Source of the DNA: an uncultured Bacilli bacterium
Lineage (GTDB): Bacteria > Bacillota_I > Bacilli_A > RF39 > UBA660
DNA length: 12,805 nucleotides
NCBI GenBank assembly: GCA_947625005.1
Contig: CANQNA010000029.1
Span: forward strand, 1-12,805
Direction: 5' to 3'
Shown one piece after another: positions 1 through 5,501 of this stretch; the first letter of the stretch is position 1, and every line of letters begins with the position of its first letter. The translations under genes and the position numbers were made by a program. A model generated the notes under the pieces. It did no database searches. It was not told where the DNA came from and saw only the letters and a list, made by a program, of their open reading frames with translations.

Positions 1-192
1 ACAATTGCTGATCAAACTCATCCATTAGCAAATCGTAAAATGACAACTAATGGTACTAATAAAAAATATTATTATTTAGTTGTTGAATATCCAAATACAG
101 AAAATCAAACAGCAACAGATTTAGGTAAACCTATTGCAGTTAAATTAGAAGCAGAAAATATTGTATCTGCAGTTCAGGCTGCTGCTGAATAA
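1..192 (+). CDS. C-terminal fragment of a probable TasA/camelysin-like surface protein (SipW substrate)
   Basis: Only the last 63 codons lie in the window, in frame 1 and ending with TAA. The fragment is a beta-strand-rich tail containing the pattern YYLVVEYPNT, then NQTATDLGKPIAVKLEAE, then an Ala-rich end. A strand of the form Y-x-L-x-V-x-Y-x-N-x, then N-Q-x-x-x-D-x-G-K, then an alternating strand is the usual ending of SipW-dependent secreted proteins (TasA, CalY/camelysin and relatives), which form extracellular fibres. The next gene encodes a SipW-type signal peptidase, which fits enzyme and substrate side by side. A hairpin terminator follows, so this gene probably ends its own transcript. 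The N-terminus and signal peptide are outside the window, so the family call is an inference from the tail and the neighbour. Confidence 0.6.
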   Translation, partial: TIADQTHPLANRKMTTNGTNKKYYYLVVEYPNTENQTATDLGKPIAVKLEAENIVSAVQAAAE

Positions 193-213
193 AAATAAAT
201 AAAACAAATAAAT

Positions 214-240
214 GATGAGAGGGCAAGTCTCATCTTTTTC
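214..240 (+). terminator. Rho-independent terminator after the partial surface-protein gene
   Basis: GATGAGA (214-220) pairs perfectly with TCTCATC (228-234) around a 7-base loop, followed by TTTTT. It lies 21 bases after the stop codon and separates the first gene from the sipW promoter. Confidence 0.85.
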
Positions 241-308
241 TATTTTGAAAAAATAAGAAATATGTAATATTTTAAATTATTCTTTGCTTGAATTTTATTT
301 TAAACCTA

Positions 309-337
309 TTGCTATTTCTATTTTTTTTTTATATAAT
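309..337 (+). promoter_or_regulatory. Sigma-A-type promoter for the sipW-like gene
   Basis: TTGCTA (309-314) and TATAAT (332-337) are separated by 17 bases. The predicted transcription start (about 344-346) lies only about 8-10 bases before the ATG at 354, leaving almost no 5' leader. Confidence 0.6.
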
Positions 338-353
338 TATTTTATAGAATAAT

Positions 354-1073
354 ATGGTGATTAATGTGGCTAGTTTTAAAAAACAGAGAAAAAAAATTAA
401 ACCTTTTTTTGAAAAAATTGGTAAAGTTATTTCTTATGCTGTTATAACAGTGTTAGTTTTTTGTGGCTTGTTTTTTGTATATTATTTCTTGTCTAATGCA
501 GTATATAAAAGTAATCCAAATAGTAAACTTCCTAGATTTGGTTTATATACTATAATTAGTCCTAGTATGGAACCTAATATTAAGGTTTATGATGTTGTAG
601 TTACAATGACTACAGAACCAGAAACTGTTAAAGTTGGAGATGTTATTTCTTTTATTTCAAATAGTAGTATAAGTAGGGGTTTGTTAGTTACGCATCGTGT
701 TGTAAGTGTTACTAAAGCTTCCAATAATGAATTAGCATTTCAAACTAAGGGTGATAATAACAATACTGCAGATTCAGCAATGGCAATGGCTTCTAGTTTA
801 GTAGGTAAAGTTGTTTTTAAAATTCCTCAATTAGGAAGAATTCAATTTTTAATTGCTAACAAAGCAGGATGGTTATTAGTGGTTGTCTTACCAGCATTAG
901 GTGTTATTATTTATGACTTTATTAAATTATTTAAATTATTAGGAGTCAATCAAAGGATGGAAAAATTAGGGGTTATTAATAAAAGTTATAAAGAAGATAT
1001 TGATATTGATGATTTGGAAAATTTAAATAAAGTTTATGATAAATTAAAACATAGTAAAAAGAAGAGGAAGTGA
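354..1073 (+). CDS. sipW: SipW/ER-type signal peptidase I
   Basis: This membrane serine peptidase of the S26B (SipW, archaeal/ER) group removes signal peptides from selected exported proteins outside the membrane. It is 239 residues long, with a basic N-terminus, a membrane helix at about 27-46, the catalytic Ser in IISPSMEP (S71), the catalytic His in VTHRVV (H114) and the conserved Asp in TKGDNN (D134). Having His where Sip/LepB enzymes have Lys defines the SipW class. A second helix spans about 170-191, followed by a basic and acidic cytoplasmic tail of about 48 residues, longer than I expect for the family. The likely substrate is the TasA-like protein just upstream. The next gene begins within 6 bases, so the two are cotranscribed. 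No Shine-Dalgarno sequence precedes ATG 354; GTG at 357 and 366 are alternative starts but also lack one. Confidence 0.9.
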   Translation: MVINVASFKKQRKKIKPFFEKIGKVISYAVITVLVFCGLFFVYYFLSNAVYKSNPNSKLPRFGLYTIISPSMEPNIKVYDVVVTMTTEPETVKVGDVISFISNSSISRGLLVTHRVVSVTKASNNELAFQTKGDNNNTADSAMAMASSLVGKVVFKIPQLGRIQFLIANKAGWLLVVVLPALGVIIYDFIKLFKLLGVNQRMEKLGVINKSYKEDIDIDDLENLNKVYDKLKHSKKKRK

Positions 1074-1079
1074 TTGTTA

Positions 1080-2615
1080 ATGAATTTAAATGATTTAGAA
1101 AAAAAATTAGATTTAGCAATTAAAGTTTTGGAAAATAATTCTGATAAAAAAGATGAAAAACGTTATGAATTATTAGAGAATATTATTAAAGAAACTCAGG
1201 ATTATTTATTAACAGGAAATTATTTAGAAGATTCTAATAAAGAATTAATGAAAGAGTTACAAGTTTGTATTGATAGATTTAAGAAAGATAGATTAATTAT
1301 TCTTATATTAATAATTTTGTTTGGTTTATTGGTTGTAGGTGGAGTTTTTTATATAACTTATGCTAATATATTAGGTGGTAAACCTGGGGGTTCTAGTAAT
1401 ATTTGTTTGGTAAATTGCGATGAAAATCATGATGGAAAGCTTGATTACAATATTGATTATGGTAACAATAAAAAACCAACTTTTAATGTAAAAAACTCAG
1501 ATGGTTCTTTAAGAAATAAAGTTGATCAGGATACAAATCATGATAATATATGTGATTTAAATTGTGACACAAATAATGATGGAAGACCAGATATAAATAT
1601 TGATTTAGATAATGATGGAAAACCTGATTTAAATTTAGATATTAATAGAGATGAAATACCAGATATAAATATTGATGATAATAGTGATGGAACACCAGAT
1701 AGAAACTTAATGAATCAAGATACAGATGGTGATGATGAACCTGATTTAAATGTAGATAGTGATAATGATGGATGGCCAGATATTAATATAGATGTAGATG
1801 GTGATGGAGAATCTGATATAAATATTGACACAGATAATGATGGAAAGCCCGATAAAAATGTAGATACAAATAAAGATATGGTTTGTGATGTAAATTGTTA
1901 TAATGATAATAACATTTGTACAAAGAATTGTGATGTAAATCATGATAATGTATGTGATTTGAATTGCTATAATGATGCAAATGTTTGTTATAAAAATTGT
2001 GATATAAATTTAGATGGTGTTTGTGATTCATTGTGTGATGCAGATGCTAATTTAAAACCTACTACAACAACAAAGAGACCTCATAAAACAACTAAAACTA
2101 CCACAACAACAACTAAACGTGTAGTTTCAAATAATGATAAAAGTGAATCAGGATTTGTAACAGTCATATTTGATAATTCTAATTTGATGGATTTAAATAA
2201 TTTATATCCTGTAGATGATCCTGTAGGATTAAAAAGTAAACCTGTTACTTGGAGTTTATCAAGTAATTTAACAAATAGTTCTAAAAATTATGTAGTTACA
2301 TATGCTATTAATTTAAAAGATGATATTTCAAACATTCCGAAAAATGAATTATTAGATATTTCTCATTTAAAATTCCAATTATTGGTAAAAAATAAAGGTA
2401 AAGTAGTATATAATTCTAATACTCAGCTTTTAAAAGATTATCCAGAAGTACAAACTGGTTATAGGCCTATTATAGTTGGTCAAACCTTTAAAAAAGATGA
2501 AAAGCTAGATTTTGAGTTAAGAATGTGGGTAGAAAGTTCTACTGATAATTCTCAACAAGCTAAGAGATACAGATTTAATATTGATATTGAGAGTACATAT
2601 GACTTTATAGATTAA
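1080..2615 (+). CDS. Membrane-anchored, Asp-rich Cys-paired repeat protein with a TasA-like C-terminal domain
   Basis: This 511-residue protein has no named family I recognise. Residues 1-70 form a charged, helical cytoplasmic part; a membrane helix covers about 71-95. Residues 109-324 hold about 15 units of 12 residues with the form D-x-N-x-D-G-x-P/C-D-x-N-x, like thrombospondin type 3 calcium loops. Seven CxxxC pairs sit at both ends of the array (C109/113, C158/162, C269/273, C280/284, C292/296, C303/307, C315/319), and Pro-type units fill the middle. A Thr-rich linker (about 327-347) leads to a beta-rich domain (358-511). That domain ends in FELRMWVESS and RYRFNIDIES, the pattern of SipW-dependent TasA/camelysin-like proteins, although this protein has a plain membrane anchor. 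The inferred job is anchoring or starting the fibre made by the neighbours. ATG 1080 follows AGGAAGTGA with normal spacing; TTG 1074 is an alternative start that would add two residues. Confidence 0.85.
   Translation: MNLNDLEKKLDLAIKVLENNSDKKDEKRYELLENIIKETQDYLLTGNYLEDSNKELMKELQVCIDRFKKDRLIILILIILFGLLVVGGVFYITYANILGGKPGGSSNICLVNCDENHDGKLDYNIDYGNNKKPTFNVKNSDGSLRNKVDQDTNHDNICDLNCDTNNDGRPDINIDLDNDGKPDLNLDINRDEIPDINIDDNSDGTPDRNLMNQDTDGDDEPDLNVDSDNDGWPDINIDVDGDGESDINIDTDNDGKPDKNVDTNKDMVCDVNCYNDNNICTKNCDVNHDNVCDLNCYNDANVCYKNCDINLDGVCDSLCDADANLKPTTTTKRPHKTTKTTTTTTKRVVSNNDKSESGFVTVIFDNSNLMDLNNLYPVDDPVGLKSKPVTWSLSSNLTNSSKNYVVTYAINLKDDISNIPKNELLDISHLKFQLLVKNKGKVVYNSNTQLLKDYPEVQTGYRPIIVGQTFKKDEKLDFELRMWVESSTDNSQQAKRYRFNIDIESTYDFID
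1419..2051 (+). repeat. Tandem 36-base repeats encoding calcium-loop units
   Basis: About 15 degenerate 36-base units encode 12-residue Asp/Asn-rich loops. Unit pairs such as those ending PDINID recur nearly verbatim at about 1590, 1660, 1780 and 1815. The repetition is at codon level inside an open frame, so this is a protein repeat array and not a CRISPR or intergenic repeat. Confidence 0.8.
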
Positions 2616-2637
2616 GGATTTTACAATCCTTTTTTTA
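2614..2637 (+). terminator. Terminator overlapping the stop codon of the repeat-protein gene
   Basis: AAGGATT (2614-2620) pairs with AATCCTT (2625-2631) around a 4-base loop TTAC, followed by a T run. The stem begins inside the TAA stop codon. The loop and flanking bases also form the -35 box of the next promoter. Confidence 0.85.
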
Positions 2638-2648
2638 TTTGATATAAT
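2620..2648 (+). promoter_or_regulatory. Promoter for the glucosaminidase gene, embedded in the preceding terminator
   Basis: TTTACA (2620-2625; 5 of 6 consensus bases) and TATAAT (2643-2648) have an exact 17-base spacer. The -35 box occupies the loop of the preceding terminator hairpin. Transcription should begin near 2655, leaving a leader of about 18 bases that contains the AAGGAG ribosome site (2660-2665). Confidence 0.7.
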
Positions 2649-2672
2649 GAATTTACCGTAAGGAGATTAAAA

Positions 2673-3437
2673 GTGAAAAAGAATTTAATTGTTTTATTAT
2701 ATGCTGTTATTTTTATTTTAATCGCAGTAATAAATGTTATAAGTATAAAAAAATTTTTTGATAAAAAAGTAGAAGAAAATGATATAAAGTTTTCTACTGT
2801 TAATAATTATGTAGTTGAGTTTATTAGTTATAATCCAGAAAAAGCTGAAGATTTAAAAGAAACTGAAAATAATGCTCAAGTTATAGAGACTACTGAAGCA
2901 ATTGAGAATGTTGAAACACAAGAAGTAGTTACAACAACTACAACAACTAAAGATACGACAACTAAATTTTTAGAAATACCCCAAGCAGATAAAAAAGAAG
3001 AAAAAACAACAACAAATATTTTATTTGATAATTTAACAGAACAAGAATTATTAGAAAAACTTAATCGTAATTTAAAAAATGAATTAGCTGGTACAGGAAC
3101 TTATTTTGTAGAGTATTATAAAAAGACTGGATTAGATCCTTATTTAGCAATTGCAATTATTCTTCATGAAACAGGTTGTACTTGGTCTTGCAGTGATTTA
3201 GTTAAGACTTGTTATAATTTTGGAGGATTAAAAGGAGGAGAAAAGAAATATAATAATACTAACTATACTTGTTATGGTTCTAAAGAAGAGGGTATTAATG
3301 CTTTTTTAAATATTTTATATAATAATTATTATTCTCAAGGATTAACTACAGCAGAATTAATTAATCCAAAATATGCCTCAAGCTTGACTTGGGCTGCTAA
3401 AATTAATAATTATATTAATAAAATTAAAAATAATTGA
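2673..3437 (+). CDS. Membrane-anchored endo-beta-N-acetylglucosaminidase-like peptidoglycan hydrolase
   Basis: This is predicted to cleave glycan strands of the cell wall, as do FlgJ/LytG/autolysin-type glucosaminidases. It has 254 residues: a membrane helix at about 5-24, a charged spacer with Thr runs (87-97 and 112-114), then the catalytic domain at about 120-254. The family signature is visible as LAIAIILHETG with catalytic Glu E166, then NFGGLKGG (182-189, matching the usual NxFGxKG), then a YGSKEEGINAFLNIL helix and the NPKYASS/W ending. Four cysteines (C169, C173, C180, C200) crowd the active-site region and could form two disulfides. The start is GTG at 2673, set by AAGGAG 7 bases upstream. 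It has its own promoter but shares Thr-rich linkers with the preceding surface protein, suggesting it opens or remodels the wall for that fibre system. The in vivo substrate is not shown by the sequence. Confidence 0.82.
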   Translation: MKKNLIVLLYAVIFILIAVINVISIKKFFDKKVEENDIKFSTVNNYVVEFISYNPEKAEDLKETENNAQVIETTEAIENVETQEVVTTTTTTKDTTTKFLEIPQADKKEEKTTTNILFDNLTEQELLEKLNRNLKNELAGTGTYFVEYYKKTGLDPYLAIAIILHETGCTWSCSDLVKTCYNFGGLKGGEKKYNNTNYTCYGSKEEGINAFLNILYNNYYSQGLTTAELINPKYASSLTWAAKINNYINKIKNN

Positions 3438-3462
3438 TTAAAAATAGTTTATTTGTTATAAT
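3434..3462 (+). promoter_or_regulatory. Promoter of the tyrS T-box operon
   Basis: TTGATT (3434-3439) and TATAAT (3457-3462) are separated by 17 bases. The -35 box contains the TGA stop codon of the glucosaminidase gene, so there is no room for a separate terminator between them. The predicted start is near 3469. Confidence 0.7.
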
Positions 3463-3468
3463 CGTAGT

Positions 3469-3599
3469 GTTGATGGAGAAAGGATTTACAACCCTGGAGT
3501 CAAATCGTTAAATCGCGTTAAGATATTTAAGATAACTAAAGTTATAAATTAAGGTGGTACCACGGAGTATAACTTCGTCCTTATGTTTATAACTTTTTT
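3469..3599 (+). promoter_or_regulatory. T-box riboswitch, tyrosine-specific, with shortened Stem I
   Basis: This leader senses uncharged tRNA-Tyr and controls readthrough into tyrS. The T-box core AAGGTGGTACCACGG starts at 3551; its TGGT pairs with a tRNA ending ACCA. The specifier is TAC (Tyr) at 3487-3489, followed by A, and sits just before TGGA (3495-3498), as ATC does in the Ile leader of this window. The predicted start is only about 18 bases before the specifier, and the usual apical AG bulge and GGTTGGTG loop of Stem I are absent. A hairpin TTAAAT/ATTTAA (3508-3530) presents CGCGTTAAGA. The terminator pairs 3538-3548 with 3586-3596, followed by T residues, and competes with the antiterminator. 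Confidence 0.88.
3538..3599 (+). terminator. T-box terminator of tyrS
   Basis: An 11-base-pair outer stem (AAAGTTATAAA with TTTATAACTTT) plus TAAGG/CCTTA enclose the T-box core, and a 6-T tract follows. It also appears to be the only terminator available for transcripts of the upstream glucosaminidase gene. Confidence 0.85.
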
Positions 3600-3615
3600 A
3601 TATAGGAGGCATATT

Positions 3616-4809
3616 ATGAAATTATTTGATGAATTAAAATGGAGAGGTTTAATAAAAGATATCACTAGTCCAGAATTAGAAGAAAAATTAAATAAAGGTG
3701 GTATGACTTTTTATATTGGAACTGATCCAACTGCAGATTCAATGCATATTGGTCATTTATCATCATTTTTAATTAGTAAAAGATTAAAAGATGCTGGACA
3801 TAATCCAATTTTATTAATTGGAGGAGCAACAGGAATGATAGGAGATCCTAAAGCAACTAGTGAAAGAGCATTAATTAGTAAAGAGAAAGTTCAAAAAAAC
3901 TTTGAAGGTTTAAAAAAACAAGCAGAAAAGATTTTTGGTTTTGAAGTAGTAAATAATTATGATTGGTGTAAAGATATCAATATGTTAGATTTTTTAAGAG
4001 ATTATGGAAAACATTTTAATATTAATTATATGTTAGATAAAGATATTATTAGAAGAAGATTAGAAACAGGTATAACTTATACAGAATTTTCTTATATGTT
4101 AATTCAAGCTTTAGATTTTATGCATTTACATATTGCTAAGGGAGTAGATTTACAAGTCGCTGGATCTGATCAATGGGGTAATATAACAGCTGGTGTAGAT
4201 TTAATTAGAAAAGCTTGTGGAGATGAAGTTTATGCATTTACTATGCCTCTTATTACCGATTCTCGTGGAGTAAAATTTGGTAAAACTGAAGGAAATGCTT
4301 TATGGTTAGATAAAGAGAAAACTAGTCCTTATGAAATGTATCAGTTTTTAGTTAATAGTGAAGATGCGATGGTAATTGATTATTTAAAAGTTTTTACTTT
4401 TCTTTCTAAAGAAGAAATAGAAGCAATTGAAAAAGAACATTTACTTGCTCCAGAAAAAAGACTTGCTCATAAAACTCTAGCTTATGAAGTAGTAAAATTT
4501 TTGCATGGAGAAGAAGAAGCAGAAAAGGCTAAAAAAATTAGTGAAGAAGTTTTTAAAACTGGTTTAAGTGCAGATATGCCAACTAAAGAAATTACAACTG
4601 CTGAATTAGGTTTATTAGATTTATTAGTTAATTTAGAATTAGTCCCTTCTAAAAGTGAAGCAAGAAGATTAGTTGTACAAGGAGGTATTAGTATTAATAA
4701 AGAAAAAATAATGGATCCTAGTGTAGAAGTTAAAGATTTATTAAAGGAAGATTCTTGTATTTTACAAAAAGGGAAAAAAACATTTATTAAGATAGTTTTA
4801 AAGAAATAG
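3616..4809 (+). CDS. tyrS: Tyrosine--tRNA ligase (TyrRS)
   Basis: This cytoplasmic class I synthetase charges tRNA-Tyr with tyrosine. It has 397 residues, slightly shorter than the roughly 410-420 of typical bacterial TyrS. Visible features are the HIGH motif as HIGH (44-47), GATGMIGDP (70-78), the tyrosine-binding helix YMLIQALD (Y160, Q164, D167), GSDQWGN (183-189), the KMSKS equivalent KFGKT (220-224) and a C-terminal S4 RNA-binding domain (about 330-395, with PSKSEARRLVVQGGI). ATG 3616 is the start because AGGAGG (3604-3609) lies 6 bases upstream; longer in-frame starts fall inside the T-box terminator. Expression should rise when uncharged tRNA-Tyr accumulates, through the leader. From memory, tyrS and ezrA are also near neighbours in Bacillus subtilis, so the tyrS-ezrA pairing here is probably ancestral and the intervening genes may be insertions. 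Confidence 0.98.
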   Translation: MKLFDELKWRGLIKDITSPELEEKLNKGGMTFYIGTDPTADSMHIGHLSSFLISKRLKDAGHNPILLIGGATGMIGDPKATSERALISKEKVQKNFEGLKKQAEKIFGFEVVNNYDWCKDINMLDFLRDYGKHFNINYMLDKDIIRRRLETGITYTEFSYMLIQALDFMHLHIAKGVDLQVAGSDQWGNITAGVDLIRKACGDEVYAFTMPLITDSRGVKFGKTEGNALWLDKEKTSPYEMYQFLVNSEDAMVIDYLKVFTFLSKEEIEAIEKEHLLAPEKRLAHKTLAYEVVKFLHGEEEAEKAKKISEEVFKTGLSADMPTKEITTAELGLLDLLVNLELVPSKSEARRLVVQGGISINKEKIMDPSVEVKDLLKEDSCILQKGKKTFIKIVLKK

Positions 4810-4817
4810 AGTGTTTT

Positions 4818-4846
4818 TTGACAAATTCCCCATTTTGTGCTATAAT
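4818..4846 (+). promoter_or_regulatory. Perfect-consensus promoter upstream of the attenuator-like leader
   Basis: TTGACA (4818-4823), 17 bases, then TATAAT (4841-4846), with TGC directly before it as an extended -10. It begins 9 bases after the tyrS stop codon. Transcription should start near 4853, just before the second arm of an inverted repeat. Confidence 0.85.
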
Positions 4847-4914
4847 TTATTTATCAATGGGGGATTGGTTAGGTTTTATTTAGTTATGGTTTAAAATCCT
4901 CATTGAAGGATTTT
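4824..4914 (+). promoter_or_regulatory. Four-segment attenuator-like leader (segments A, B, C, D)
   Basis: A (4824-4834, AATTCCCCATT) pairs with B (4856-4866, AATGGGGGATT) over 11 pairs including one G-U. B, extended to 4854, pairs with C (4895-4906, AATCCTCATTGA) over 12 pairs with one bulged G. The 5' part of C (4893-4900) pairs with D (4907-4914) as a terminator stem. A-B and C-D can coexist; B-C excludes both. A lies between the -35 and -10 boxes, so it is absent from RNA started at the local promoter but present in readthrough from tyrS. The A/B inverted repeat around the -10 could instead be a protein operator. The ligand, if any, is unknown. Confidence 0.55.
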
Positions 4915-4920
4915 TTGTTT
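4893..4920 (+). terminator. Terminator between tyrS and the small membrane-protein gene
   Basis: AAAATCCT (4893-4900) pairs with AGGATTTT (4907-4914) around the 6-base loop CATTGA, followed by TTGTTT. It terminates tyrS readthrough, the local transcript, or both, depending on the competing pairing. Confidence 0.8.
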
Positions 4921-4934
4921 ATTAGGGGGTTTTT

Positions 4935-5435
4935 ATGAAAAGTATTGTTAGATGTGTGATAGAAATTTGTTTGGCTGTTTTAATAATAGTAGTTAGTTAT
5001 CCTATTTGGAAATCATTAAATGTGGAAGCTTATGAAAAATCAATAAAAGATTATAATAATGGTGATACTAACATATCAGTAGATGAAGAATTTGGTCAAT
5101 TAGTGTATTTACAATATGCTGATAATATTGAAGAAACACCAGTAGTGTTTTTGAATAACTATAAAAATAGTAAAGAAAATTTTAAATTAGTTTTAGTTCT
5201 TAATGAAATAAGTGAAGAGTTAGCAAATAATTTATATTTATTAGCAAAGGGAAAGACGATTCCTTTAAATGAGATGTTAATGAAAAGAGACAACGATAGT
5301 TATTATTATTTTATTAAAGATGTTCAACTTAATAAATATGAAAAAGAATCATATGATTTTAGATTATTATTAGATGATGACTTTAATATAGATAATTATC
5401 AAAGTTTTAATTATAATTTTATCAAAGAAGTATAA
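4935..5435 (+). CDS. Hypothetical membrane-anchored extracellular protein
   Basis: I do not recognise a named family. The protein has 166 residues: a short N-terminus, one membrane helix at about 7-24, then an extracellular domain of about 140 residues rich in predicted beta strands. The order of strands resembles the SipW-substrate fold: PVVFLNNYKNSKENFKLVLV, then LYLLAKGKTIPL, then YYYFIKDVQL, then YDFRLLLDDD, as in the YxLxLWLD endings of that group. This similarity is weak and is an inference. It has no SipW-type signal of its own, only a plain membrane anchor, like the repeat protein at 1080. The start ATG is fixed by AGGGGG (4924-4929) with 5-base spacing. It has a very strong promoter and an attenuator-like leader, so its expression is apparently conditional. 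A strong terminator follows the gene, making it monocistronic. Confidence 0.75.
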   Translation: MKSIVRCVIEICLAVLIIVVSYPIWKSLNVEAYEKSIKDYNNGDTNISVDEEFGQLVYLQYADNIEETPVVFLNNYKNSKENFKLVLVLNEISEELANNLYLLAKGKTIPLNEMLMKRDNDSYYYFIKDVQLNKYEKESYDFRLLLDDDFNIDNYQSFNYNFIKEV

Positions 5436-5468
5436 AAAAATATATTTTTTGAAAAATTTATTGAAATT

Positions 5469-5501
5469 AAAAATCTGTTAGAAAAAATTAACAGATTTTT
5501 T
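5469..5501 (+). terminator. Strong terminator after the small membrane-protein gene
   Basis: A perfect 12-base-pair stem pairs AAAAATCTGTTA (5469-5480) with TAACAGATTTTT (5489-5500) around an 8-base loop, with a T run on the 3' side. The A run on the 5' side would let it act on the opposite strand too, but no minus-strand gene is seen. Confidence 0.9.

Noticed and set aside
1746..2031. Minus-strand open frames opposite the stalk repeats
   Set aside because: Their His/Ile/Tyr-rich translations mirror the Asp/Asn repeat codons; no ribosome site, promoter or family pattern.
1419..2051. CRISPR array or satellite repeat
   Set aside because: The 36-base periodicity is codon-phased within one open frame and has no constant repeat with variable spacers.
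354..3437. Mycoplasma-type code with TGA as Trp
   Set aside because: TGA ends sipW and the glucosaminidase gene at sensible points, and Trp is written TGG throughout.
3583..3615. Longer tyrS beginning at an upstream in-frame ATG
   Set aside because: That start lies in the T-box terminator and has no ribosome site; ATG 3616 follows AGGAGG and gives the normal TyrRS N-terminus.
4857..4883. Leader peptide of 8 codons (MGDWLGFI) inside the attenuator
   Set aside because: No ribosome site and its ATG is only about 4 bases from the predicted RNA start; no run of one amino acid that would act as a sensor. Kept only as a remote possibility.
4853..4934. Known small-ligand riboswitch such as preQ1
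   Set aside because: The conserved sequence blocks of that class are not present; only the alternative hairpins are seen.
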